64,000 nt of DNA, taken from contig VIIQ02000638.1 in assembly GCA_007449985.2 (NCBI GenBank), positions 182,926 to 246,925 of the forward strand, in the 5' to 3' direction. The position numbers and the translations under genes were made by a program. Source of the DNA: Desmodesmus armatus. Lineage: Eukaryota; Chlorophyta; Chlorophyceae; Sphaeropleales; Scenedesmaceae. Within the stretch, counting starts at the first letter, position 1. Each line of letters starts with the position of its first letter. Shown here one piece after another: positions 1 to 12,100 of the stretch. Under the pieces are notes generated by a model. The model was not told where the DNA came from. It searched no databases and was given only the letters and a program-made list of their open reading frames with translations.

Positions 1-1153
1 GCAGCACGTTGCAAGCAGGCAGGTGCAGCTGCAGTCACACCGCCACAACAGACAACACCTGAGCTGAGCGAAGGGTAAAACGCTGCTTACAACTACAACA
101 CACTGAACTGGGAAGGCAGACAGCTAGCAAAGCCTCTGGTGACTACTTAACACACAACACCCCCTCACTTAGTGCCTTGAAATGTGAATGGGACTGCATG
201 AGAGACAACGAGTGAGATGTGCTCAATCCGGGCAGCTGAAAGCGGATGCCAATGCTGTGTATGTAATTGTACCTGTGGCACACTGCCAAGCAGTCCAAAA
301 AGCAAACTAATGCAGCTTGCTTGCCAAGTTCAACACAAACACACACACAAACACACACAACCCAACCTGGAGGCCTGCACAGACCTCGCAGCGCGCACCA
401 CACCGATAAGAACAGATCAACCAGCAGGCACAGCAGCTGAGCCTGGATACCCGTTGCGCTCCCGTTGCAGCCGCACGGTTGCATGCACAACAGGAGAAAG
501 GCACACATCAGGGGTAAGCCCACAGCCTAGAAAGGTCCACAATAACACCGACTGCACTGGCACAATGCAGTCAACTGTTGCAGGCTGCCTGCAACTTTTG
601 TTGTGTTACGAATTACGTACAAAGCTGCAAGTGCAGCATGAGTGCCAAGCTTGGCAGGGCAGCAGCTGGCTGCAACATTACTGCTTGGCGCTGCCGTTGA
701 GCTTTGCACGTGCTGCACGCTCTGCTGCTGTCGTAGCCTCGATCCTGTCGAGCTCCTCCCACATCAACTGCACAACCAAAGCAGCACAGCACAGCACAGC
801 ACATACTTCAGTTCTGCATGCACCAGACATACATGGCACACAAAGCAAAGTCCAGGCTCCAAGTTTCAAGCTGGCTGCTGTCGTGCCCTGTGAGCCACAC
901 TCACACGTGAATGCACAAACCCTGCCGTACACGCAGCATGGCCGGAAGGAACGCAAGACACGTCATTCGCAATGTTGCAGGCCTTGCACCGAATCACACA
1001 ACAAACATGTCCGGCGCATGACTGTACCTCAACTCGCCACACAGCTAACATGCGCTGTGCAGCACAGGCGACGCACACTGACTTCCGACCCCCGCCACCG
1101 GGTCTCAACAGTGACCTTGACAGAGAGACAGGAAAACATCTACACAAGCTCAC
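1..1153. other. 3' flank or last intron of the KCS gene; no resolvable gene
   Basis: The last recognised exon of the ketoacyl-CoA synthase gene ends at 1154 with a good donor, so the final few codons and the 3' UTR should lie in this stretch on the minus strand. I could not place the terminal exon. A TTACA at 86-90 reads TGTAA on the minus strand and could be its poly(A) signal. The stretch also holds a CA-rich run near 335-360 and an AGCAC microsatellite near 784-801. Open frames on both strands here lack recognisable domains. Confidence 0.4.
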
Positions 1154-4100
1154 CTCGCGATCAAACTCGTCCCAAGCCGGGTGCGGCTCGTTGATGCGCC
1201 TGTTGGCCACCAGCACTGCACTGTTGAACTTGAAGCCGCTGCCAAAGGCCAGCTGCCACACACGCTGACCACGGGCCACGCCCTGGGTCTCAATGTAGGC
1301 CAGCTCGTACCTGCGACACACAGGGCAGTACAGCAGGGTCAGCAGCAACGACTGGCTGGGTCAGTCAGCTCTTCACCTGTTGGCTGTGACATCAAATGCG
1401 GCACACCCTACACCGGCACGTCACATACGGCAAACCTATACCCCTAAGCCATTGTACAACCCACCGCAGTCAACCGTTGGTAGCGGTGGAGCCCAAATGT
1501 GTGTCAAGCAGTGCTTGCCTGGGAAGGACTGCAGGGCGTACTGCTGGATGCATGCTGTGAGGACAAGAGGCACATGCGCAACTAGCCGTATCCCCACTTG
1601 TAACCACACTCCCATTTGTAACCCAATGCAAAGGCCTGGTTGCCGTAATGATCAGCAGGCCTGAAGTAAGCCACAGCTGCTGCAACTTCTGCATACAACC
1701 GACCGACATGCCAAGGACCGCATTTTAGCCTGTTCTAGACTAAATGGTGAACCCATCGCCAAACTATACCAATCCAAGCAGTGTGCCTCCCACAACAAGC
1801 TGCCCCCTAACCCTGAACCCTGGCCACCGCTGCCACTCACCATATGCTGGTGCTGCTGGTGTTGCCAAAGCGGTACAGGCTAGCCCTGCTGGGCTCCACC
1901 TGCCGCCGTGTGAGAGCCATCTCCTTCTCAAGCCCATCAATAATACCACGACCACCTGCAGAGGCAATTACATTGGCTGTTTGGCACGCATTGGTTGCCA
2001 GTGTCAACCCACATACTGACAACATTGCTAAGCCACAACTGCTTGTCAGTCAGCAGTGATGCACTGACGTATGCATGAACAGTCGTGTGCGTGGACGCAA
2101 CCAAGCAGCCGCCACTGAAGTGCTGAGCTGCCGTATCTGCCAATGCGTTACCTGTGTGGATGCAGAAGTAGTCAAAGGCCTTCCTGAAGTCTGGCACATA
2201 CTGCTTCTGCCACGAGGCCGGCAGGGCCTGGGCAATGCCCTTGCTGCTCTTGGCTGCCATGCGCACAGCCATGTTGGCACCAAACTTGATCATCTCAGAG
2301 TAGGGCAACACCACAGGGCCCAGCTGAGTCATGTTGGTCTTGAGGGCCAGGGCACCAACCTGCAAGGGGTGATGTGCAGCGGGTACTTTCAAGCTTTCTT
2401 TCATTGCTCGAGCAACCATTGCTCAATCAAGCTGTGTGACAAATTTGACCTTGTTTGATCCAGCACCTTGCTGGTAGCGGTCCCAGCATGCCTGTCGGCG
2501 CAACAGAGGCCAGCAACGGCTGCGCCACAACAGCTTCCACGCAATTATACCGTTAGTCAGCAGCACAACAACCCTGGTAGGCAACGCAAATGATGCATGG
2601 TGACTGTGGCTGCATGTACAATTTCTCCCCCAAAACCCCACCTGGACTCCCCCTAAAACCCACCTGGATGAGGTCCTTATTCAGGCGCACGCCCAGCTTG
2701 CGCTCCGCATCCTCGGTCTGGATGACGCAGTTGAAGGCGACATCATTGGAGGCGAGGTTGGTGCGCACGATGTGGGGGATGCTGTACTTTGCACGCCTCT
2801 CGTGCTTCGCCTTGTTGGTCAGCAGCACGGCGCTGCCGTTGGCACGGAAGAGGACGTTGGGGATCAGCATGCTGCGGTCCCGGCCTGCAGTGCCAGGAGA
2901 GCACCAACACACACCGTGAGCTCAGGCTGGAGAACTAAGCACAGGCATCCATGTTGAGAACTCAGTGACTTCCTGTATATGCTCAGTATCCCTGCCTAGC
3001 CTGGGAGCAGCCACCAATGTTGCGCGCAACACTGCTAAGCGTGAACAGAGTACACTGTGGCGACGCTGGATTCACAGAACCAGGCAGCTGCAAGCTGCTC
3101 GCCCCCCCCCCCCCCCCCCCCCGCGATTCGACTCCGCAGCACAGTGCGCACATGGTGGCCTGCTGTCCTAACTCCTCCTAAGAGATCACCTGAGTAGAAG
3201 TTGTTGGTGATGTTCTCGTGGCTGACCACCAGGGCCACCTTCTCAGGGTGCAGCTGCAGCAGCTCCCGAGCAAGGTCCATAGCTATCACACCAGCACTGC
3301 ACAGCACAGCACAGCACACCATGTCACAACACGTCTGACATCATTGGCTCGACACCAACACACGCCTGCACATTTGCCATGCCTGCGCTGTACTCATAGC
3401 AGAGATCTGTCAACCATGTTTTGTCTCCCCTTTCTGCTGGTTGGCTGGTGCCCAGCAAGGTCTGCAGATCGATTGAGCAGTCACACCAGGAGACAGCTTC
3501 CTAGCTTGCAGCCAGCAAACACCAAGACACCATTCATCACCGTGCAACAGGCTGAGCGGCTGCGCTGGTGTGTGGGGCTGTCTTCTCACCTGCAGCCCAT
3601 GCCACCCAGGCTGTAGTTGACGGTAGTGGAAGGCATTTTGAAGTGGTTGATGATTGCTGCTGACATGCTTGGGGTGGGGTTGCTGCAGGTAGCCACACCA
3701 GGCAGACACACAACACACACAGGCAACAGAGTCAGCGAGGAGTTGGTGACAAACAAGTGCCCGTCTGTCGGCAGCTCAGGACCATGAGCTTCTGGGCTCA
3801 AGCCCCCCCCCCCCCTCAGCAGCACAGGAGGGACGTGCGTGCATGTCTCCTATGTGAAGTGTGTGTTGCGCTACAAGCGCTGTCTTCCAATCAGGTTGCC
3901 TTCGTTTGGAGTAATCCAAGGGGTCCTGACACCAGCGCTGCCAGGCGCACACACATAGCAATCTACAACACACGCCAGCCTGAGCAGTCTGGTATACAGA
4001 TGACAGCACCTGCCTGTTACTCACAAGAGTGACGAGTTTGTGATGACGAAGTCGATCTGCCTGGGTGTGACACCGGTTTTGTCCAGCAACTCCTGGATGG

Positions 4101-5336
4101 TGGTGAAGCATGTGGCGCCAAACTCAAACCGCGCGGCCTCGATACCCAGCTGGTTGGGGTCGCCAGTCTGAATGGCTGGGCACACAGCAGTCCTCTCGCC
4201 CAGCCCTGTCCTGTATGCAATCTTCTCCTGCAAGAGACGGAAGGTAGAACACACCAACACACCAACATAGTGGGCGGCTGCGAATCCCAACTCCATCCTG
4301 CAAGAGCCTGCTTGAAGGTAATTCTGGTGCAGTGTTGATGGCCAGCCGTGCTGCATTGTGCGACAGGAGGCTGCTGGCTACTAGACTGATGTATGACCTC
4401 TGACGAGGGCACACCAATGCTGCTGCTGTGCTCTGCGGCTGGGCCTGCTGTCTGCATTGCGATTGTCTTCTGCCATTGTTTCTGCCATTGGGTCGAAGAC
4501 CCAGCAGCCTGCATGAGATTTGAAACCTCATGTCCACCGGCTCTTTCCCCCTCACTATTCCAAGAAGCTGGCTGGCAGCCCAAGGCGTTGCTGACCGGCT
4601 TGTCTGCCGTCCAAAGCTGGGATCAAAATAACAAAACAGCCTCACCTGGAAGCTGATCTCCTCATCTGAGAACTCCCGTTTCTCACACAAAGATCTGATG
4701 CTGCTCCGAGCGAACAGCCAGCTGCATGGGAACATGGTGTCAACACACAGCATCACACGTCAGCTGCTTTGCATCCGTACAGGTACCGTGTGTGGGATGC
4801 CACTGTGACACCTTGTCTTCCTTGCCTGGCACACGGTGCCAGTGTTCAGTTGTGGGCCAGGGGGGCATGGCCGCCTCAACCGTGCAGGTAGCAATGGGTG
4901 GATGGAAAGCGAGGCAGTATCCACTGCAATCAGAACCAGGATACATCCCTGCTACCCTGGCACCAAAGTCTTGCTCTGGTTGGCGACGAAGAAAGGCCGA
5001 CACACCTGGCACACCCCGCTGTTACCCGCCACACACCTGGCCCATGCAAAATCACCCCAGGGCCTGCCCAGGGGAGGCGTCACCTGCTCACCTTTCATGT
5101 GGCTTGTGCACGGCAAAGTCCAGCACATACACCCTCTTCTTGACCAACAGCTTCTTGGCCAGCAGCAGCCCCACACACACCAACAGCAGGGCTGCAGCTG
5201 CGAGGTGGCAGACGCCTAGCTCTAAGTGAACCGTCATACCGCCTGCACCGCTGTCAAGCCACTTGCACGCTGCTTCCACAGCCTCGAACGCCCTCGAGCT
5301 GAGGGTGTTGAATGGTTTATTCAAGCACTCCCCCAT
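1154..5336 (-). CDS. 3-ketoacyl-CoA synthase (very-long-chain fatty acid elongase condensing enzyme)
   Basis: This condensing enzyme joins malonyl-CoA to a long-chain acyl-CoA in the first step of ER very-long-chain fatty acid elongation. Nine exons: 5092-5336, 4646-4721, 4025-4227, 3590-3682, 3190-3296, 2664-2884, 2152-2359, 1841-1955, 1154-1310, all in phase, giving 475 residues before an unplaced short last exon. A membrane segment lies near residues 48-66. The FAE1 type condensing domain follows, with the active-site Cys near residue 205 (GGMGCSAG), His near 383 (CIHTGG) and Asn near 416 (RFGNTSSTS), so the Cys-His-Asn triad is intact. Other family blocks are [16 protein letters not shown] and LRPxS-like text before the Asn. 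ATG at 5336 was chosen because it precedes the membrane segment; a GTG 18 bases upstream is open but less likely. Plant enzymes usually have two N-terminal membrane segments; I see only one. The family assignment is firm; chain-length specificity cannot be read. Confidence 0.93.
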
Positions 5337-6165
5337 CGCGCTCAAAACTGCCACCGACTGGAACGATAAGAAAGCAATTCCAAGAAAGAAACCGTGCAGG
5401 GCCTGGCTTGGGCGTCAGTGCTTCTCTGCTTGTTCTGCTGCTCGCGATCACAATGTGCTGCCCCAGGACAGACCAAGACGTCGATGATGAATCCAACGGC
5501 GTCTGTGTTTGGCTGGAGAGGGAGAGTATGATGGGGGTCTTGACAAATCTGGGAAAAGAACGGTAGAAGGACAGGTGATGGTCGGATGAGTGATCAGAGG
5601 CGTCCCAAAAAGGCAAAAGCCTTATAAATTTATGATGGATAATCTTTACAAGTGCACGTCGATGGAAGCTGGACGTACGGTTGAATTTGCAGTGTTAACC
5701 TTGGCGGACGGTTTCCTTGCATCAGAGGTCACCAGCGCAAGCATTGTTGTGGGTGCCTGTTCACATACTCAGACTCCTGCGAAACAGCTGCTGAGGCAGG
5801 AAGCCAGGAGGCTTGGGTCAAGAAGCCAGGAAGCTTGGGCCAAATGCTGCATGCTGCAGACTGCAGACTGCATTTCAGAACACCCACCCTGCCATGGGCC
5901 ATTTGTGATTCGCCCCGCAGTGTTTAAGCTCAGGGATGCCACAGTCGTTGCACTGCCAGGTCCAAACCATTCAGAACGCAGTGCCGCTTGTGGGCCAGGC
6001 CAGGCTGGCACAAACGTGTCACGGTCGTACAAGCATGTCCCCTCGCAAGACAGAAAGGGGCGCATGTAAATAATCACCACATCAGCCCGGAAACATGCCG
6101 GCACACACTGTCAGCAACAGCCGTACGCATTGACGCACAGCTGCGCGCACCGCCTGCCCAACACA
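5337..6165. promoter_or_regulatory. Intergenic region: CFAP65 3' flank and KCS promoter
   Basis: This 830-base gap lies between two minus-strand genes. An AT-rich, nearly palindromic patch at 5622-5640 (TATAAATTTAT core) is the only TATA-like element, about 290 bases upstream of the KCS start codon. Open frames across 5590-6100 on both strands show no domain and are treated as chance. Confidence 0.35.
5646..5650 (-). terminator. Possible poly(A) signal of the CFAP65 gene (TGTAA)
   Basis: TTACA on the plus strand reads TGTAA on the minus strand, the green-algal poly(A) signal, about 516 bases past the CFAP65 stop codon. It is the nearest copy I see. It is a short motif, so chance occurrence is possible. 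Confidence 0.35.
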
Positions 6166-9100
6166 TCACACCTCCTCCTGCGCTGCCACAGCTGCGACTC
6201 CCCCCTCCTGCAAGCTGCCCAGCAGTGCATTGTCCAGCACATACTCAGCAAAGGCCTGGAAACCTTGGTCTCGCAATGCTGCCTCGACAGGAGCTCGCTG
6301 CTGCGCACCAGCACCAAGGCCAGGCCCCTGCTGCTGCTGCTGCGCTTGCGGCGTTTTGCTAAGGTGCGTGCTTGTCGGCACTGCCGCAGGCTGCAACCTG
6401 TCGAACGCTGAGATGACATCTTCATCAGCCCAGGCGTCTGTCAGAAGCTCCTCCAGCACTGCACCTGCTGCTCGAATGGCCTGAAACTGTGCCGCACCCC
6501 CACCTGCCCCTGCTGCTGCAGCAGTGGCGGCAGAGGCCTCTGACTCTTCCTGCTGCAAGCTGTCAGGGTCGCCTTGCGCCTGCTGCTGTTGTTGCGCAGC
6601 GCGTGCTGCCCTGGCTGCAGCTGCTGAGGGCCCAAGCGCCCCTGGTGGGGGCAGCAGGCTGACTGGCGGCTGCCCTGGTGGCAGCAGGTGCGCCACTGCA
6701 GCACCGACATGCAGCAATGGAAATGCAGGCATGGCAGTTCAAAATTCAAGCACACCTGAGGGACATACTGTAACACAGCAGTCTATCCTCGCCCAGCGTT
6801 TCATTCCTCTCTATTTCAACCTACCCTCTGTGTCACCTCTACAAAGGCATGCTGCTTGCTGTCATCGCAATGCCACCTGCTGATGCCACTTCGCAGCATG
6901 GTTGGCATCCTCTGCACAGCAGTCCTGATGTCTTACTATGACCTGTGACCGGTGGCGCACTTGCATCTGACTCTGAGCACCAGGTGCAGACCACCCAAAG
7001 ACGACCCAAACCTCTCACCTGCCAGCAGCTTGCGTGCACGCGGGAGCTCGTCCTGCCTGATGTAGCACCCCGTGTTGATGTGCCCCTTGCTCAGCACAGC
7101 CCCCTGCACAGTGACCGTCAGGAGCTGCGGCGCCGCCTGCATCCACTGCTGCTGCTGCTGCTGTGCCCGTTGCTGGGCGCTGCTGCCAGTGCTGCGAAGC
7201 GTGAGGGTCTGCTGATAGCGCTGCTGTAAGGTGGCAAACTTGTTGCAGGTGGATTGCGTCATGGACAAGTGCAGGGGCAGGCGCTCGCGCAGGGTCTTGC
7301 CGGGTGGTGGCATGATTTGCCTGCAGGGTGATAGAGAGGAGATGACCAGCGTGAGAGGTGTTTGTGCTCTGGCTGACGTGATGCATGTAAACGACAGCAT
7401 TGTAGGCTGGAATGGAAGCTGTGCAGTAAGTGCACTGCAACAATGCAGTTCGAAACTGGCACTATTTGGAGCCCTAGGGCTCCCTACATGCCAGTAGGAA
7501 CAGCACGGCTGGAGGCATCCGATAAAGCCATGTGCTGAGCAGCACAATCGCCATGCGAACGGCACAGCCTGCTGCTGACTCAGCTGCCAATTACAACATA
7601 ATCATATCCTTCCCTGGATGATCTGCAAATCACCTGGGCGGGTCCTGCGCGATAATCTCCTCGTACGTGTCTGTCGCCAAGCCGCTGCTGCCCAGCGTCT
7701 GCCACTGCTCCAAAGTCAGCCCCTGTGCCCATATGCCCGCTGTTGCTGCCGCTGCTGCTGGGTGGCCGGCGGCAGGTGAACTGCACTGCGCCTCAGCTGC
7801 ATGGCAGAAGATCTCCCCAGAGAACAGCTGTGGCTGCAGACCCGCTTGGAAGCTGACTTGGCACACACGAGCCTCACCAGGCTCCAAGACACCTGCAGAC
7901 ACAACAATTAGTTTTACCCACTGCACCACACTGTACTAGTCCGCTCTAAATGCGTGTAACCTCACAAAAGCACAGATGCTGGGGTCCCCTGGCTGGAGCG
8001 ATGTAGTGACTTCGGTGCAGCCCTCACCAGCTCATTCCTGCGCTACAAGACCTGGTGGCCCAGAGCAGCTCGGAGCTGGCAAGGGCTGCATCGAAAGTCG
8101 TTACCTGGCTGTGGCCACCATCACCTGAGACTGCACAGGCTGCTTCAAGCAGTGTGCAGTGCACACCACAATGCAGATAGGCAGCAGCAGCGGCGGCGGC
8201 AGTCGCTGCCGCGGCAGCACCATACGCACCAAAAGGTGGCAAGCATGGACAGCACGATGCACATCACGTGTCAGGGCCAATCTTACCAGAGGTGGGTACG
8301 ACAGAGAGCCTGCCGCTGATCACTGCCCGGTGCTCATCAAAGACGCCAAACTGCCAGGCAAACTCCATCGGCACATCTGCTGTGTTTGTGAGCGTCAGCA
8401 GCTGCTTGGTGTTGCCGGCAGGCAGGCACACTCCCAGGTCCAGCACCTCTGGGCTGCTGAGCAGCCAGCGGCCCCCACTGACACCACTGCTGCTGCTGCC
8501 GTCAGCGGCAGTGACGCTGTGGTACAGGCTGCCGCCACCGCTGCTGCGGGGACAGTAGGCTGTGGCAGCGGGGTGCTGGCTGAAGCCGACCCAATTCTGC
8601 CATTGCCTGCAAAACGTACATAGTGATCATGCTTTGGATCAACTCAAGTGAGGCTGAGGCATGGAACCCCTGCGGGTAGCAGACCCACTGAAGAAGTGTG
8701 TCGGCTGCTTGGGTTATCCACCGCTGCCCCCATAGCCATCTACACATGGCCGCGGCTACCCCTGTCAGACGGTCACCTCAACCTGCCGCCCTAATGCATG
8801 CTGCGGCGCAGCAACATGCTGCCGTGGATGCTGGCAAATTGTACAGATCTGTAGGCTTCTAGAAGCCTGCTCCAACGTCCTCAAGCTGACTGCAGCCAAC
8901 AAGCTGAGCAGCAACTGAGTGACACTCACTGGGTTGCCTCTTGTGGAGTCAAGAGCGCATGCTGCGGCTGTTGCGTCGGGTGGTAGCCCCGCCCATGGAT
9001 CAGCAGCGGCTGCGGCGCATCACTGCCAAGGCTGAGGGGCAGGGCCACACTGTACTCCTTTGCTTCCAGGGGCTGGAAGAGCCAGTTGAACACTGCAACC

Positions 9101-12100
9101 CCGCCAGGCAGCACCTCGCCTGCAGCAACGGGCGGCAGTGTGCAGCCATCACCACAGCGTGCACCAATCAGCCACCCCACTTTGTGACAGGTTGTTGACT
9201 GCGCTCCATGTGCTTGAGCTGTTGCATCCTCTCATGGGGTGGACCCGCATGGACTTTGATACTGCTAAGTTATAGCCGTTACTGCAGGTCCAGCCGCCAG
9301 CCTCAAGCATGCATGGCCATTCATGACTCACGTAACTGCTGCATCAGTCAGCTGCATCAGTAAGCTACATCAGTCATACCTGACAGTGGGCTCCCTCCGG
9401 CATACTTGATTATTTCAGCCGAGTAGTTCTGCTTGGCAAGCTCCAGCAGGGGTGAGAGGTCGAGGCTGCAGTGAGCAGGAAGCAACGCAGCTGTCAAGCC
9501 ATCGTGTCATTCAGCACTGTTACCCACTTCTCGTCTCCAATACCGCAAATCATCTCAATCGAATGACCCGCCCGCTGTGTATGTACATAAGTGCTCACCT
9601 GTACTGCAGTGGAGCTGGGCCGGCATTGCGGAGCGTGTACTGCTGCAGTGGCGGCTGCAGCTCGCCTATGGGTGCTGCTGCCAACTGGCAACTGTGGCTG
9701 CCCCTGACAGCCAGCGCACACTGCCTGGAGGGTGAAATGGCCTCTGCGCTCAGCTGCAGCTGCAGCTGCTTGCCGTCCTTGATCCGGAGGAACAGCGGCA
9801 GACAGAAGGCACCCTCGGCCACAGGGTTGAAGCGCAAACACACCTGCAACAGTGGCGATACAGCCAAAGCCTCAAGCACAGCGCAGAGCCAACTACCTTG
9901 CAGCAAGAGCCACACTGTCAGTGACGCCAGCTAAGATTTCAATGTTACTCGATGCACCTGCAGTCTGGCGGGTTGAGACACAGCCATGCACTCCCTGCAG
10001 TCCGCAGCTGTGCAGCCGCTGCAGAGGCTGTGGTAACGGCACAGCCAAGTGCCGAGCGCCACCACCGCACCTGTTGAGCCTCACCAGCCCCCAGCCTGCC
10101 ATTGCGAGGTAGCACCTCAAACACATGGTTGTCAATGATGAATGCCCGCTCCTGCTCTGCCTGCGTAAGGGGCCTGGCAGACTCCACCCACTTCTCCATG
10201 TCAACCTACAGCAGGCAGTGCAGCAGGCAATACAATTTGTGGTGGTCGAGGGTGGACCAAGTTGCCACTGCAGCATCACTCTCGAAGCAGCAGGCCAACA
10301 GCCCTTGCTGCACACTGGCAGCTTCTATAAAAGGACTTGAAGCATCAAAGATAGTCTGTATGGCACTACTTGAAGCCACATACTGGACAGACGACACAAC
10401 ATCGGCGGGCGACGGCGATGCATCACTATCGATGGTTCAAACAGCATGTGCTTACCTGAGGGGCATCATAGCTGTGCAGCTCCCACTCTGCAGGCAGGAC
10501 CCCGTCATTGCTGACCTCCAGCCAAAACTGCCTTGAGCCACCACCTGCAGCTGCCACCCCCAGGTCCACCGCAAACGGTGGCAGCAGTGAGGCAGCGTTG
10601 TCGTTCGACAGCTGGCCCTTGTCTGCCAGGTGCTGGGCCTGCACCTCTGCGGCTGTGACGGGGCAGCGCAGCTCTGCATTGAGCTGTGATAGGCTGAGGA
10701 CCTGCCATGACACCTGCATTTGACGCATGGCATTTGTAGGGCATGGGGCACCAGCAGCAGGTTAGCAGGAGTCAACCTGAGAAAAAGCCTGTGAGAAGCT
10801 GGTCACTGAACTGCAGCACCTGTGCATGGCATGTGCTGGCTTGCATGGTGTGTGTAGGCTGCGGTGCATTGAATGCGCATGCAGTATGTTCCACTACTCA
10901 TGGCATGATGCCGACAATAGATTACGCGTCATCATGCCTAGTAGCAGCCAGCAGGCCTCTACCCACTCAAACACGAATGGCCTGCCTGTTGCTTGGGGCA
11001 AAGCGCCTCATGCTTTGATTGGGCTAGCCCAACACATGTGCAGATTGCTTTCTGTGTCACTGCCGCGCCAACTAGCTAGCGCACAGTACACACCTGCTTG
11101 GGCAAGCCCTCACAGAACGCGTCCGTGAACAGCAGCGACGGGAAGCTGGCATCTGCCGTCACAGCAGCAGTGGCGAGCGGCGCCCTGTCCAGCAGTGACG
11201 CATGTGCTGCGCTGCTGTCATACCCGCTGCCGCTGTCACACACGACCCCCGTGCAGTCCTCCCTGCCCCCCGCTGTCGCTGCCGCCGCTGCTGCTGCTGC
11301 TGCTGCTGTTGGGGCACCCACTGCAGCCTGAGGCTTCAAGCTGCCGCCCCTAGCCGCCCTGATAACCTCCAGTGCCTCTTCAACTGCAGAGTCCCGAGGG
11401 CTGCCGCCGCCGCCCTTGCCATCATCCAGCTTCACAGCACCCAGGCTGGACCTGACGCCACCCGCACACCCCGCTGACTTGGAGTGCCGGGACAGGAGCA
11501 TGCCTCGGGGCTGGGGCTGTTAGCAGGGGAGGCGTTCAGAGAGCCAGCCAGCGAGCCAGCCAGCTTCATTGGCGTGGAGTCTGCTGACAGCCGGCCTGGG
11601 CAGGGTGTAGCTCCTGGGCTGCTGCAGGCACTGCTTGCTGAGAAGGACCTGTGGCTGCCAGGGCCCCGCGGCAGCGGCAGCGAGGCAGCATGCAAGTTGA
11701 GGCGCAGGCGGTACTGCCCCCGCCGCCGGGGCAGCAGGGTGAGCGTCAGCGTCTTGCAGGCCCTGCAACAGGCGCAGCAGATGCAGAGTCTCAACATATG
11801 AGTGTGGCAGCACATGAAGAGCATATGGGAGCAGCAGCCAACATTGGATGACGTTGGGAAGCCACTCAAAGCCATGGCAGACTCGCATTGCACAGCTACA
11901 GTAAGACTGGGCCCTGCATGCAGTCATGACAGCAACTACGCATGCCCAGCTGGGCAATTTGGCATCCTCCAAGAGTCCGACTCTTGGAAGTTCCGGGATG
12001 TGGTGATTGGAAGTTCCGGGATGTGGTGATGGCTCTGGCTGCAAGCTGCCCTCACCTGGCATCCACTAGACCCTCGGGAGCATCCAGAGAGCAGTCAGCA

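Noticed and set aside
217..1194. A 325-codon plus-strand open frame
   Set aside because: It overlaps the KCS last exon antisense, has a biased Thr/His/Cys/Gln composition from CA-rich repeats, and shows no domain. GC-rich intergenic DNA here keeps long frames open by chance.
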